From Chara braunii (taxonomy: Eukaryota > Streptophyta > Charophyceae > Charales > Characeae), in the NCBI GenBank assembly GCA_003427395.1, contig BFEA01000103.1:236205-269775 (forward strand): 33,571 nucleotides of DNA, read 5' to 3'. The notes beneath the pieces are model-generated. The model ran no database searches and was not told where the DNA came from. It saw only the letters and a list, made by a program, of their open reading frames with translations. The first letter of the stretch is position 1, and every line of letters starts with the position of its first letter. The position numbers were made by a program, and so were the translations under genes. Shown here one piece after another: positions 9,785 through 18,078 of this stretch.

Positions 9785-10529
9785 GCACTGCTCTCCACAT
9801 GCACAATAGACAAAAAAATGTCGTGATGCATATGTCCAATTTCAGGCAAAAGATTCATTCATATTTTTTTCTTTTTAACGTTTGACATGAATCCCCGGCG
9901 GTCATGACTGCAGGGTCAATCTCGGCCCGCGGTCTGGATCCCGACCGCTGAGGTCGGCTGCGGGCGGGGGGCGCGGTCCCGATTTTGGATTTTTTTTTTT
10001 CCTATTAAANAAATACCAAAAAAAAAAAAAAAAAAGGGGGGGTTGTAGGGTTTCAAAATACCTACAAGCACTTTTTTTTTTTTGGATTATGAATTNTTTT
10101 TCAATTTTTTTAAAATAGAAAACTAAAAACTAAGTATTTTAATCAAAAGAAACGTAATAAAAAAAAGGAATTTTTATTTTTTCGTGTGTGTGTGTGTGTG
10201 TGTGTGTAGCATGTGTGTGTCACATGAGTCATGCGTGAGTACGTCATACTCGTGCCGCTCCGACTATGTCGGCACACGCAGGCAGGGAGCAAAGCGCGGA
10301 GGCGATTTACAAACGTGGCAGGGTAAGGTCCAATCATGTGTCCATTTGTGGTGAGGGCGAGAAGAGCAGTGTAAGAGGGGGCGGGAGCCTGTTTTAAGGA
10401 GTAATTCCAAATACCCAGTGCCCAGAACACAACCAACATGCCAAAGAAACACAGCAAACACAAAGAACAACAACCCAAAAAAAGTTGAAGTATCAAAAAA
10501 GCAAAACCGGAAAAAATAGAACTGATGAT
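9785..10529. other. non-coding, A/T-homopolymer and (GT)n tracts
   Basis: Poly(T)/poly(A) runs with embedded Ns lie at 9988-10100, and a GT microsatellite at 10184-10206. I see no gene. The minus-strand frame 10264-10908 (214 codons) has no domain and runs across a ribozyme core, so I treat it as spurious. Confidence 0.5.
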
Positions 10530-10585
10530 AGATTGTTTCGTCGGAATTGCACCGACTCATCAGGAGGCTGAACCCTCGACAATCT
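10530..10585 (-). ncRNA. hammerhead ribozyme, type III
   Basis: Read on the minus strand: helix III 5' strand AGATTG, U16.1, C17, a closed helix I (GAGG, loop GTTCAG, CCTC), CTGATGA, helix II GTCGG/CCGAC with loop TGCAATT, GAAA, and helix III 3' strand CAATCT. Every conserved core residue is present, all three helices pair without mismatch (seven pairs in helix III counting A15.1-U16.1), and the cleavage triplet is the preferred GUC. Cleavage is predicted between the bases complementary to 10578 and 10577. Type III hammerheads are typical of plant retrozymes and viroid-like RNAs. A related motif with the same CCTCCTGAYGAG start lies 0.9 kb away. Confidence 0.9.
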
Positions 10586-11281
10586 GCGGAATGACCGTAT
10601 TGATGGTTTGGGTCATGCACCCTTTGACCCTTGTTGAAGGCAGACTGTCCCCAAGTGGAACATAGCAGCGGGCAGCAACCCTGCGGAGCACTAGGCATCG
10701 CAGGACGACAAGGCGAGCGGACACGCTGCAGAGCAACAATGCTTTGAAGCACAAGGCAAAACCAACACAGCAACCGAACTACAGGGCGTGCAAGCAAAGG
10801 ACACAGAAGGCACGACCACTGGCAGTGGAAGGGCTGCAAGGCAGCGAAGCAGCGAAGCGCAAGGCAACACCACCACACGGCCACACCGCACAGCGAAGAC
10901 AACAGCATGCCAAGAACGACCTGTGAGGCAAGCGGAATGGGCAGTAAGGCAGTGGTGGAGCGCAGACGGGGTCATCCACACATCCAACACGGAGCAAAGC
11001 AGCACATCACCTACTCACATCACAGGTGAACCCCACAGACTGTTGGTTCCCACCACCCGCTGAGTCAAGGAGACACTCCGACGAGCATCCATCATCACCT
11101 ACAGGCAACACAGATAACCCAAACCGAGCGGCCCCCCTAAGAGTGCAGTTGGCACTCCAAACGAGGAACCACCGACTGTTTGGCACTACCTAAGGGTGCT
11201 CAGTTGGGCACACAAAAATACTTAGAAAAAAATCAGAGGGGAAACAGACAATAGGAAAAGGACCAACATACATAAAACTCA

Positions 11282-11283
<2 letters not shown>
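10586..11283 (-). other. candidate retrozyme-like body between two ribozymes
   Basis: This segment lies between two minus-strand hammerheads and has no recognisable protein domain. It contains short internal repeats such as CAGTTGGCACT and CTAAG(A/G)GTGC near 11130-11215. If it is transcribed from the right, both cleavages would release an RNA of about 0.9 kb. Whether it belongs to the Penelope-like element, to a retrozyme or to unrelated DNA cannot be decided from the sequence. Confidence 0.35.

Positions 11284-11325
<42 letters not shown>
11284..11325. repeat. (GT)n with (GA)n tail
   Basis: About 31 bp of GT repeat followed by a short GA run. Confidence 0.95.
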
Positions 11326-11468
11326 CAAGGCAGACCGCGGCAACACAGTCCGAGCAGCCGCAAAAGACACACCCTGGAAGAGAAGCAAACAACAGATCGA
11401 AGTTAAAAAATTCATGCTCAGATCCAAGGATATCTATAGCCAGCCATAAAAACGAGCACCGGTGATGT

Positions 11469-11515
11469 CCCTCAACCGGTTTCATCTGCCCACCAAGCAG
11501 AACTCGTCAGGAGGG
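11469..11515 (-). ncRNA. hammerhead ribozyme, type I with minimal helix III
   Basis: Read on the minus strand: CCCTC (helix I), CTGACGA, helix II GTTCTGC/GCAGAT (six pairs, one bulged T, closing G-U), GAAA, self-complementary ACCGGT as helix III overlapping the last A of GAAA, T at position 17, then GAGGG pairing perfectly with CCCTC. Core residues are complete; the cleavage triplet GUU is permitted but slower than GUC. The palindromic helix III fits a dimeric hammerhead of the Penelope-associated kind. It lies about 530 bp downstream of the end of the minus-strand reverse transcriptase frame, where the terminal repeat of that element would be expected. Confidence 0.7.
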
Positions 11516-12045
11516 TGAACGCAAGTTTGTGTGCCCAAAGAGGAGGCTGAAGCCGTGCCTCCCCTATTTAACAGATCTGCCAAAACCTTACTAACGAAAA
11601 CCCAGAACGCAGCGTACCCGCCGAGTCCACCTACTCGTGTTGAGTCACGTACGACCCTACTCTTCTACCATTCGTCGTTATGGCGACAACCCAGATTTAA
11701 ACTACTCATAACGAAATGTAGCCGAAATGCTTACCAGGTTCATTACCTGCATCGTCCAAAATAAATCCGGAGTTTCTGAAACTCCCGCAGTACTCAGTCC
11801 AAAAAACCGTCTAGAAGCAAAAAACCCTTTATCGTACAGCAGACCCCGGTTCGAGGTTACATCGTGCCCTGTATCCGGACGGGTAACCTAAAAGATTCAC
11901 CCAAAAGTGGTAGCAGCCCAGTGTGTGCTACTGCATAACTAAATCGAGGCCGACCGCGCGGAGAAAGTGCGGGCCGGGTTGACAAAACGACAAAAGCTAA
12001 ATCGTCCAGGCCAGAACCGGCAAAGTCGTGATAGTCAATCACGTG

Positions 12046-14206
12046 TCATCTACCCATTTCAAACCACGCACCGTTGTAATCCGCCGGGGCCCATTCTCGT
12101 TCAGCCAGCTCACTATGGACAAAAATAGCGCTGGGATCCACCCACCAAACAGTGGTGCAGTGGAGTGGGCTCCAAGATCGAGAGGAAAGCAAATTTGGGA
12201 AACGTCTTCACCTAAACCTCCTGAAGCCCGATCTTGCCGAGAGTGTTGCCAACATCTTTGTCGTTGCAGCGTCCCCTGCAGCCTTGGCCAAATCGGCAAG
12301 GGCACCGAGAGAGACTTCCGGGGGATACCCCCGGAGGTGTGCTTCGTAGACCGTAAAAGCAACCGCCCCCAGAACGAGCGGTTTGCTAGTGGAGTGGTAC
12401 CATAGCCTCTTCATCGCGGCTGACAGTACTGCTCTTTTCACCTTCTTATCCGAGTACGAAGCGTAGTCCTAGAAGGTTTGGAACAACAGTTTCCCAGTTT
12501 CGAACAACTCTTCCGTGTTCTTCGTTCTAGGAACATAATGGAGCTGCAGCGGCTCGTTCCCAATCATCATGGTCCATGGAACCTCCCACAAAATCCCATT
12601 CTAGACCGCATTCCTCCTTACGTACGATTTCAAGGCTGACATCGTAGCACGCCTCAAACTGTTCGAAGAAGCGTTGCGGCCCTTACGGGTAACCCCCGTG
12701 GTGATCAGAGGAAGGTAGGCCAGCTACAACGTAGATGTCGTCCATAATCCTCCATCCTGCCACGAGTCTCCTATCTGCCCCAAGTGCTCTGAGAAAACGT
12801 TCTTCGGCCATCGCGCATGTGATCGAGGCCAGCACCGGACTTGTCGTCTTTCCCATCGGAATGTCGAAGACTTGCCTCTTCACAATCGGCCCGCACTTGA
12901 TGAAGGAGTGTTGGAGGTCAAACTTCACGGTCGTAAGAATTTCCTTCAGTCTAATACTAACATATCGTCCTGCTTTCTGGATGTCTTACTGAGAATGCAG
13001 GACCGAGCTCTGAAAGAGACCTTCACCTGCTTCCACTCAGCATCCTCGAATCGCCGCAGTAGTTGGTGAACCGACCGCAAGACCTCGTCATGGGGTATAC
13101 GGAAAAGCATTTCCTTGATGTCGTAGCATCTGCCAATGGCCTGCTCGCAACCTGCTGCCTTCAACCTGTGTGTGGTCGCCTTCAGCTTGTCCGCAAGATC
13201 AGAGACCAAGTTGAGGTAGAATGAGGCTTGGGCAGGAACCCTCATCAACAGGCAGTGCAGTGCCCTCGCCACTCTACGTTGGGCCAGTCCCGCCGGGTCA
13301 GCCAGAGCGGGAGCAATGGGTCTCCATCTATTGGGATCCTTGTGCTTGGGAATGACATAGGCATTCCCCAAGCGTCCGTCTAGCTTCCAGGCCCCCAGCT
13401 TTTGCAGATCCGCTGCCAGGAATTCCCCCGACTCCGTGACGCCTTTCCCTACCGACTCATAGTTGGTGTTCCACAGGAAGGTCTTACCGAAAGCGTGACG
13501 GTAGAGGACTAGACAGATGACTGCCGTGTCGCCCAGATTCCTGTCTATCGGGGTCAGGACAAAACCCCTGAAATCCATACTACTCCATTTCCGACGCAAT
13601 TTTCAGTACCTCACCATTCGTCCAAGCTACCGGTTGGTGACCATCAGTCCTGATGGTACCTTTCGGTAGACCCAACGTAACGACTTGTGTTCCCAGATGC
13701 CTGGTGGCCTCGGAGATCGCCAGTAGTATCGTTCGACCGTCCTGGGTGTTCACTGGCCTGGTGATATTCTTCGAGTTTTGTCTGAACCACGGTATCAAGA
13801 TCCGCGAAACGCGTTGATACGTGCCTGTCGGTCTTCGGCAACTTGGAGGAAGCGCAGGGGCAGAGCATCTCTTCATCCATGGCGAAGAGCTTCTGGTTAA
13901 TAGTGGTTATGTAACAGCTCGCCGACCGTCCTATTCTTCCTCCAGATTACCCGAATCCGGCTTTTCACGAAGCTCGAGAGATAGTCATCACCGATCTTCC
14001 GAGCAATCATCTCCTCCGCAGCCTTGTGAACCAGTGCCTTCCTGATCCGAGAATCGAAAGGTAGTATGACATTCACCCTTTTTCTCACACTGATACCCGT
14101 CGTCTCCAGCAGTGCTCTATCGATCTTCAGTCTTAAGGATAGCTTCGACTTACCATCTGTCAGTGTCCCTGCAGCCCTGTATAGGTCAACCAGCTTGTTC
14201 GAGCAC
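12046..14206 (-). pseudogene. PLE reverse transcriptase, frameshifted
   Basis: Several frames together give a full RT. It starts NKLVDLYRAAGTLTDG near 14200, passes MDEEMLCPCASSK (13880) and NPNRWRPIAP-type finger motifs (near 13330), then motif A YDIKEMLFRIPHDEV (Asp near 13122), motif B FDIPMGKTTSPVLASI (near 12860), motif C IMDDIYVV (Asp pair at 12737-12742), and a thumb with AHLRGYPPEVSLGALADL (near 12300). It ends probably at TGA 12046-12048. The RT copies element RNA into DNA at the nicked target. Frame changes occur near 13890, 13790, 13600, 12990 and 12680, plus stop codons in the thumb, so this copy is dead. Key catalytic aspartates are intact. Confidence 0.85.
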
Positions 14207-14343
14207 CTGTCTCTTATACACATCTAGATGTGTATAAGAGACAGGTCTCTGGCAGTGCTCTATCGATCTTCAGTCTTAAGGATAGCTTCGACTTACCATC
14301 TGTCAGTGTCCCTGCAGCCCTGTATAGGTCAACCAGCTTGTTC
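14109..14343. repeat. 92-bp artefactual duplication around the adapter
   Basis: Positions 14109-14200 and 14252-14343 are identical over 92 bp, in the same orientation, and flank the adapter. The offset of 143 bp is not a multiple of three and shifts the PLE frame. Just outside the 92 bp, the flanks of the two copies differ at a few bases (for example TCG versus TAG), so reads from two related element copies may have been joined. Confidence 0.9.
14207..14244. other. Nextera mate-pair junction adapter (contamination)
   Basis: CTGTCTCTTATACACATCT (14207-14225) is followed directly by its exact reverse complement (14226-14244). This is the 19-bp Tn5 mosaic end in the duplex form left at the circularisation junction of mate-pair libraries. 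It is library sequence, not genome. Translations beginning MCIRDR or MYKRQ at this point are the known signature of this contamination. Confidence 0.98.
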
Positions 14344-15284
14344 TATGACATCTTGAGGAAAAACGACTTCGGCCTGGGCCTTCGCAACAACCCTATTAGG
14401 ATGCCCCTATTAACCTCCGTAGTAGTCTTAGTCCTAGTGATTTTCATCACCACCACCCGAGCACCTTCTTGTAGAAGTTTCCTCGCGGCCTTGAGCCGCA
14501 TGTCAGTCCCATTCACCTTAACTCTAGATTGGTCGTAAAGTCTTTTGATCCGCCTCCAGCCATCCGCCCAGACTGTTTCTTTCACCGTAGTCAAGCTTGT
14601 CGCCACCTTCCCTGCCTTCACCCTTCCTGGTACGATCTGTAATTGTTTGAAAAACCCGATCAAGGAAACAAGATCAATGTCGCCGGTCCGAAAGATGACC
14701 GGCCTGCAGTTAGGAACTCCCCGAGTCCGACCTTTCCTCTCCCTCCTACCCTTTCTATTCGAGTGCCTAACCCTCTTCTCCCATCTCCCTAAGTTTCTCG
14801 AATTCAGACAAGGGCTAAGGTCAGCAATCAAAGACCTCTCATAGTTGTAGTCATCCCCCCCTGTCGCGTGCCTGATCGGTAGGACCAGATACTTGTCGGG
14901 GTCGAACGCTCGCATCCACTTGTACAGGTGGGGGGTCAGTCCTATCACGTTATTCCTTGCATTCGCATAATGTTCTCTCCAACGTTGCACCATCGGCCTG
15001 ACGGTACAACCGATGTACAACTTCTTCGTCCACGGGCTAACAACAACATAGACACCAGGAGATTTCAAACCGGTGAGAATCGTCAGACCATCTGATCTCG
15101 CCACGATCTTCTCAAGCCATGGTATCTGTCCCCGTAGTGTTAGGATCACGGTCGAAGTCGTAATCAGACTCTCGACTTTCCTTGTACGATCACCTCTAAC
15201 CCCCTGCTCCCACAGTAAGGACCTAAGACGTAGAGTATTAGTAAGCGTGTCCCAGAGTTCCCTAGTAGTGGGAGCAACGCACCG
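14343..15284 (-). pseudogene. PLE GIY-YIG endonuclease domain
   Basis: The frame opens right after TGA 15285 and runs to TAG 14343-14345. The nuclease module is complete: GVYVV (GIY-like) near 15056, KLYIGCT (YIG) near 15020, the arginine helix RPMVQRWREH, and YNYERSLIADLSPCLN with the catalytic glutamate near 14840 and a terminal Asn. GIY-YIG enzymes nick DNA; in Penelope-like elements the nick primes reverse transcription on the target. A basic tail (KGRRERKGRTRG) and a linker follow. No ATG marks a start, since the domain sits inside a longer frame. The terminal TAG corresponds to TCG (Ser) in the second copy of this stretch at about 14200, so the domain was probably continuous with the RT. 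Confidence 0.85.
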
Positions 15285-15932
15285 TCAATCAGAGTCATCA
15301 TTCGGTTGCTCGCTTGCTGACTTCAAAGTAACTCGTACCTTGCGTCCGACCGGTGTCTCCAACTTCTGCTTTCCTTTCTCTTCAGCTCGTTTATGGGAAG
15401 TTGTCGTCTTAGTCGCCTCCTTCTCCTTGTCCGGCTCAAAACCTCCGAATCCCTCATAAGCTAACTTGACCTGCTGTCTTGCCAAGAGTTTGACAACTTC
15501 GGGCTTCCTGGTGTACTTGATGCCCTTCCTGTCACAGATCCTCCTAAGGCCGGTAACTTTCTTCGTCGACAAGATCTTTTGAGCCGAGATACAGTAGTTG
15601 ATGATGCCGCGTTGCGAACATTTTGCAGAAACGCCCTTATATCCGGCAGTCAGCGGTGTCTTGGGTTCCGCCGTTTGCTCCGAGGTTTCAGCATCACATG
15701 CGTTACCACGAGTGTTCAAACCCGCCCGTTTGGAACATTCACCCCTCGCGTTCTATGGCGTTATCCCAATAGGTGAGACCCTCTTCTTCCCCCTCATCTT
15801 GTTTGTCTTTGTCCTCGATCGTACTCTCCTTCTGCCCTTCCTATTTCGACGGTTCGCGGCGATCTCAGATTCCGTTGTCGATCCCAGAGATTCGGACTGC
15901 TCGGATCCTTCGGAAGTTACTGACTCAGAAGA
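15285..15932 (-). pseudogene. PLE middle region with SAP-like motif
   Basis: The same frame continues through a Ser/Glu and Arg/Lys-rich linker, a TAG at 15753-15755, and a segment (about 15468-15560) reading KKVTGLRRICDRKGIKYTRK and then PEVVKLLARQQ. Its spacing of Leu, Gly-Ile and Glu-Val-Val-x-Leu-Leu matches the helix-extension-helix pattern of SAP domains, which bind AT-rich DNA. It ends at TGA 15285-15287, after which the frame is open again into the GIY-YIG part, so the stop looks like decay within one long polyprotein. SAP assignment is by pattern only. Confidence 0.55.
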
Positions 15933-16430
15933 TTATGTGATGTAATGACGAGTCACTCGCTTCCTGCGCCGACTCCTTCTCACCGCTTTCACCTTCCTTC
16001 TCGGTGAAGATAATCGCTCCTTAGCTGATTCCCTTACCACAGCCTGGACCTCTGATTTCTTCTTCTGCCATTCTTCATGCAGCTCCGCCCTGATCTGCAA
16101 CTTAAACTCTTCCGCCTTCCGTGCGAAGTCACGATCTCTACGAGCTTCTTCCTCTTCCTTAGCCTTCTTTTCTTCCTCGATTCTCTTCTTCTCCTCTAAC
16201 TCCTGCCTCTCCTTCCTCGCTAGCCTGTGTTGCTCCTTGATTTCTTCAAGTTCGGGATCCGTATTACCCGTTTGGCCATACCGCCCTTGGGCGGTCCAAC
16301 ATTCTCGGGCAAAGTGGCCCGTTTTCCCAAAGTTCTAGCAGACCGTACCTTGATTGCCAGCCCCATAGTTGGGGTTGCTAAAACCTGGTCCGCTAATAGG
16401 ACGCCCATGTATCGCTTGTCCGCTGTTGTT
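15933..16430 (-). pseudogene. PLE N-terminal region: broken zinc knuckle and coiled coil
   Basis: The minus frame that leads into the downstream PLE domains contains, at about 16299-16340, the sequence C-stop-N-F-GKTGHFAREC. This is a CX2CX4HX4C zinc knuckle whose second residue is a TAG codon (16335-16337) and whose second cysteine is Phe. It is followed by about 70 residues rich in Glu, Lys and Arg (ELEEIKEQHRLARKERQEL onward) that should form a coiled coil, then a basic stretch ending at a TAA (15933-15935). Zinc knuckles bind single-stranded nucleic acid; a role in packaging or RNP formation is inferred. The start codon is unclear: a TGA lies in frame just upstream of the Gly/Asn-rich lead-in. 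Confidence 0.65.
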
Positions 16431-16450
16431 GGTACCGTATCCCGTTATCG

Positions 16451-16480
16451 GAGCAAACACCCTTACAAGGGTATTTGCTC
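16451..16480. repeat. 30-bp perfect-ended hairpin at the PLE 5' side
   Basis: GAGCAAA/TTTGCTC and ACCCTT/AAGGGT pair around a 2-nt centre with a single C-A mismatch. It lies immediately upstream of the PLE N-terminal coding region on the minus strand and may be a leader RNA structure; its function is unknown. Confidence 0.6.
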
Positions 16481-16755
16481 ATGATTTTGCATATGATACA
16501 ATATCAACGCCGGTCGCCGTGTCGGAGACAGGCAGGAGTAAGAAGTGAGAATTTTTTTGGCTTAGCGCTGTGAAACAAACTTCTCGACCATTGAGGCCGG
16601 GATATTTTTTGGCGATCATGTGGAGTGATTCGACGCGTACGACAACAGGTTAGGATTAATAAAAATTAAAAGTTTTCGGCCGCAAGGGTCGGAGGGTTGG
16701 CAGAAAACGAGAGAAGGTCGCGCGGGATGAGGCGACCACGATCTAAATCTTTCAA

Positions 16756-17092
16756 AGGCTCAAGCGGTAAGGCAAGATTGAATTAGAATGAGTTCAGAAG
16801 GGTCAGACCGACCAGTACGGGAAGGTCTGTTCGTCGCGCCGCCTTAAGCTTGAAAGCAGACTTAAATAATAATATATGCCCCGGCCGCGCGGCCAGGGCA
16901 GCCAATAGAAATGAGCCACCACCACACCAAGTGGCAACGACCGGTGTGGGCCTCTAAAAATGCCAACTGCTGTCTTTCGTCGCGCGGCCTAAAGTGCCGC
17001 GCACATCGACCTGTACTGGTGTGATACCGGCATACCCGCTACTTGAGTGTTTTTCGCTGCTCTGAAGTGTCGCGGGCCTCTTTCCCCGCCAC
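16756..17092. repeat. LTR-like direct repeat, copy A
   Basis: The 337 bp starting AGGCTCAAGCGGTAAGG match the last 337 bp of the window (33235-33571), with about 18 mismatches and no length change. The left borders of both copies are sharp. It contains a GGCCGCGCGGCC palindrome, and on the minus strand ATTGG followed by TATATTATTATT, a CCAAT-box/TATA-like arrangement that could drive leftward transcription into the Penelope-like element. It lacks TG...CA ends at the visible border. It may be a Penelope-type terminal repeat, an LTR or another dispersed repeat; the right border is not resolved. Confidence 0.75.
16865..16915 (-). promoter_or_regulatory. possible minus-strand promoter (CCAAT/TATA)
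   Basis: On the minus strand an inverted CCAAT box (ATTGG near 16908) precedes a GC-rich palindrome and then TATATTATTATTTAA near 16864-16878. The order and spacing suit a pol II promoter reading toward 16.5 kb, the start of the PLE coding region. In copy B (33235-33571) the TATA-like stretch carries one change (TTATATTATT). Confidence 0.35.
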
Positions 17093-17188
17093 NCGCGCAC
17101 ATCGACCTGTACTGGTGTGATACCGGCATACCCGCTACTTGAGTGTTTTTCGCTGCTCTGAAGTGTCGCGGGCCTCTTTCCCCGCCAC
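16998..17188. repeat. identical 95-bp tandem copies separated by one N
   Basis: 16998-17092 and 17094-17188 are identical, with a single N between them. The window itself ends at the base equivalent to 17092. This pattern fits two contig ends that overlap by 95 bp and were abutted instead of merged. Confidence 0.85.
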
Positions 17189-17428
17189 TTGAATNTTTTC
17201 CCTGCNGCAACCCTCAATGTCACAGCCACAGGTAAGTACCGGCTCTTCGGGCCTACCGGTGAATCAAGTACCCCTGCGGNTCACACACANACTAAAGCCG
17301 ACGAGCACTCAGACAGATATGCAGGTCAGCGGGCGTACACACGTACACACTCAGAAACAGGCTCAGGCCGCTAGTTGGNTTGAGCNTNTACTCNATACAT
17401 AGCAAAGTTGCTCCCTATCTTCTCGATN

Positions 17429-17502
17429 TGGGAAGTAGCTCNGTAGGTTAGAGGGGCAGACTGATAANGTAANGATACAGGGATCGAGTCTGCCCGAANT
17501 CT
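17429..17502 (+). repeat. tRNA-derived (SINE-like) sequence with A and B boxes
   Basis: TAGCTCNGTAGG matches the pol III A-box consensus and GGATCGAGTCT matches the B box at 9 of 11 positions, about 45 bp apart. A true tRNA is excluded because the acceptor strand GGGAAGT finds no partner. Nine-base complementary arms GGGCAGACT/AGTCTGCCC lie at 17454-17462 and 17487-17495. Several Ns limit certainty. Confidence 0.5.
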
Positions 17503-17544
17503 GAGCTAGNTCCNTTTGACAAGGAGCTCCGCTACAATTTCACC

Positions 17545-17640
17545 TTGTCCCGGTGAGGCCGGGACTCGAACCCGTGACCTNAGACTAGAAGGCAGTTACA
17601 GTTAGTTAGCCCTCTGNAAAACGAGGGCATTACACTGGGC
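17545..17640 (-). repeat. antisense tRNA 3'-half fragment
   Basis: The minus strand reads GGTCACGGGTTCGAGTCCCG and then GCCTCACCGGG: a perfect B box (GGTTCGAGTCC) in a typical T-arm and acceptor context, but with no A box or D arm upstream. It is a partial tRNA or SINE tail. In plus orientation it could also mimic a primer-binding site, though it has CGG instead of TGG at its start. Confidence 0.45.
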
Positions 17641-18045
17641 AGGTAAATNGTAGTTAGTAGTTAGATAATTTTCCTTTTTCTTTTAATTTTATTTCGTTAG
17701 ATTTCATTTTTTCTTTCTTTCTTATTATTTCTTATTTTTCAATTTCTTCGATCCCGTATTTATTTTCAGTAGATTCAGTTGAATGAATCTGCCTCTAAAA
17801 CCAAGGCAGATTCCATTTTATCGAACTAAGGAAAAAAAAATGAAAAATCCCGCCGAGATCTCGATCGCGTACAGCGTGAAGGAGGTTGCTCATGCGGAGG
17901 AGCAAACCGCGACGTGCAAACGACTTGAATGTCGCGACATGGAGATAGAGTCGCGCAAAGTTGAGAACCAAGCGCGAAGGGGGGAAACGGGCTCGCGCGG
18001 AAGAAGGAGATGCACGAAGAAGGAATAGAGGAGAAAGAAGAAAAA

Positions 18046-18078
<33 letters not shown>

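Larger units (their letters stand above)
11516..16500 (-). mobile_element. Penelope-like retroelement, decayed copy
   Basis: One minus-strand element accounts for 12-16.5 kb. In transcription order it encodes a CCHC-like knuckle, a charged coiled coil, a SAP-like motif, a GIY-YIG nuclease and a reverse transcriptase. No protease, RNase H or integrase is seen, which argues against an LTR element. GIY-YIG together with this RT type defines Penelope-like elements. The nuclease is normally C-terminal; here it precedes the RT, as in the permuted clade known from green algae and protists. Downstream of the RT stop (12046) lie about 500 bp of non-coding sequence and the hammerhead at 11469-11515, expected for a terminal repeat. 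The boundaries are estimates. Several stops and frameshifts make it inactive as assembled, although one break at 14109-14343 is an artefact. Confidence 0.75.

Noticed and set aside
10264-10908. 214-codon minus-strand open frame
   Set aside because: Cys/Leu-rich low-complexity translation with no domain, overlapping a hammerhead core and short repeats; judged a chance frame.
14207-14244. Genuine 38-bp palindrome or transposon end
   Set aside because: The sequence is exactly the Tn5 mosaic-end junction of a mate-pair library and sits between artefactual identical copies.
15060-15095. TCGTCAG with an upstream TTTC (minus-strand CTGACGA...GAAA)
   Set aside because: It lies inside the GIY-YIG coding sequence and no helix II can form between the two motifs.
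17429-17502. Functional tRNA gene
   Set aside because: A and B boxes are present but the acceptor strands do not pair and no cloverleaf can be drawn; Ns add doubt.
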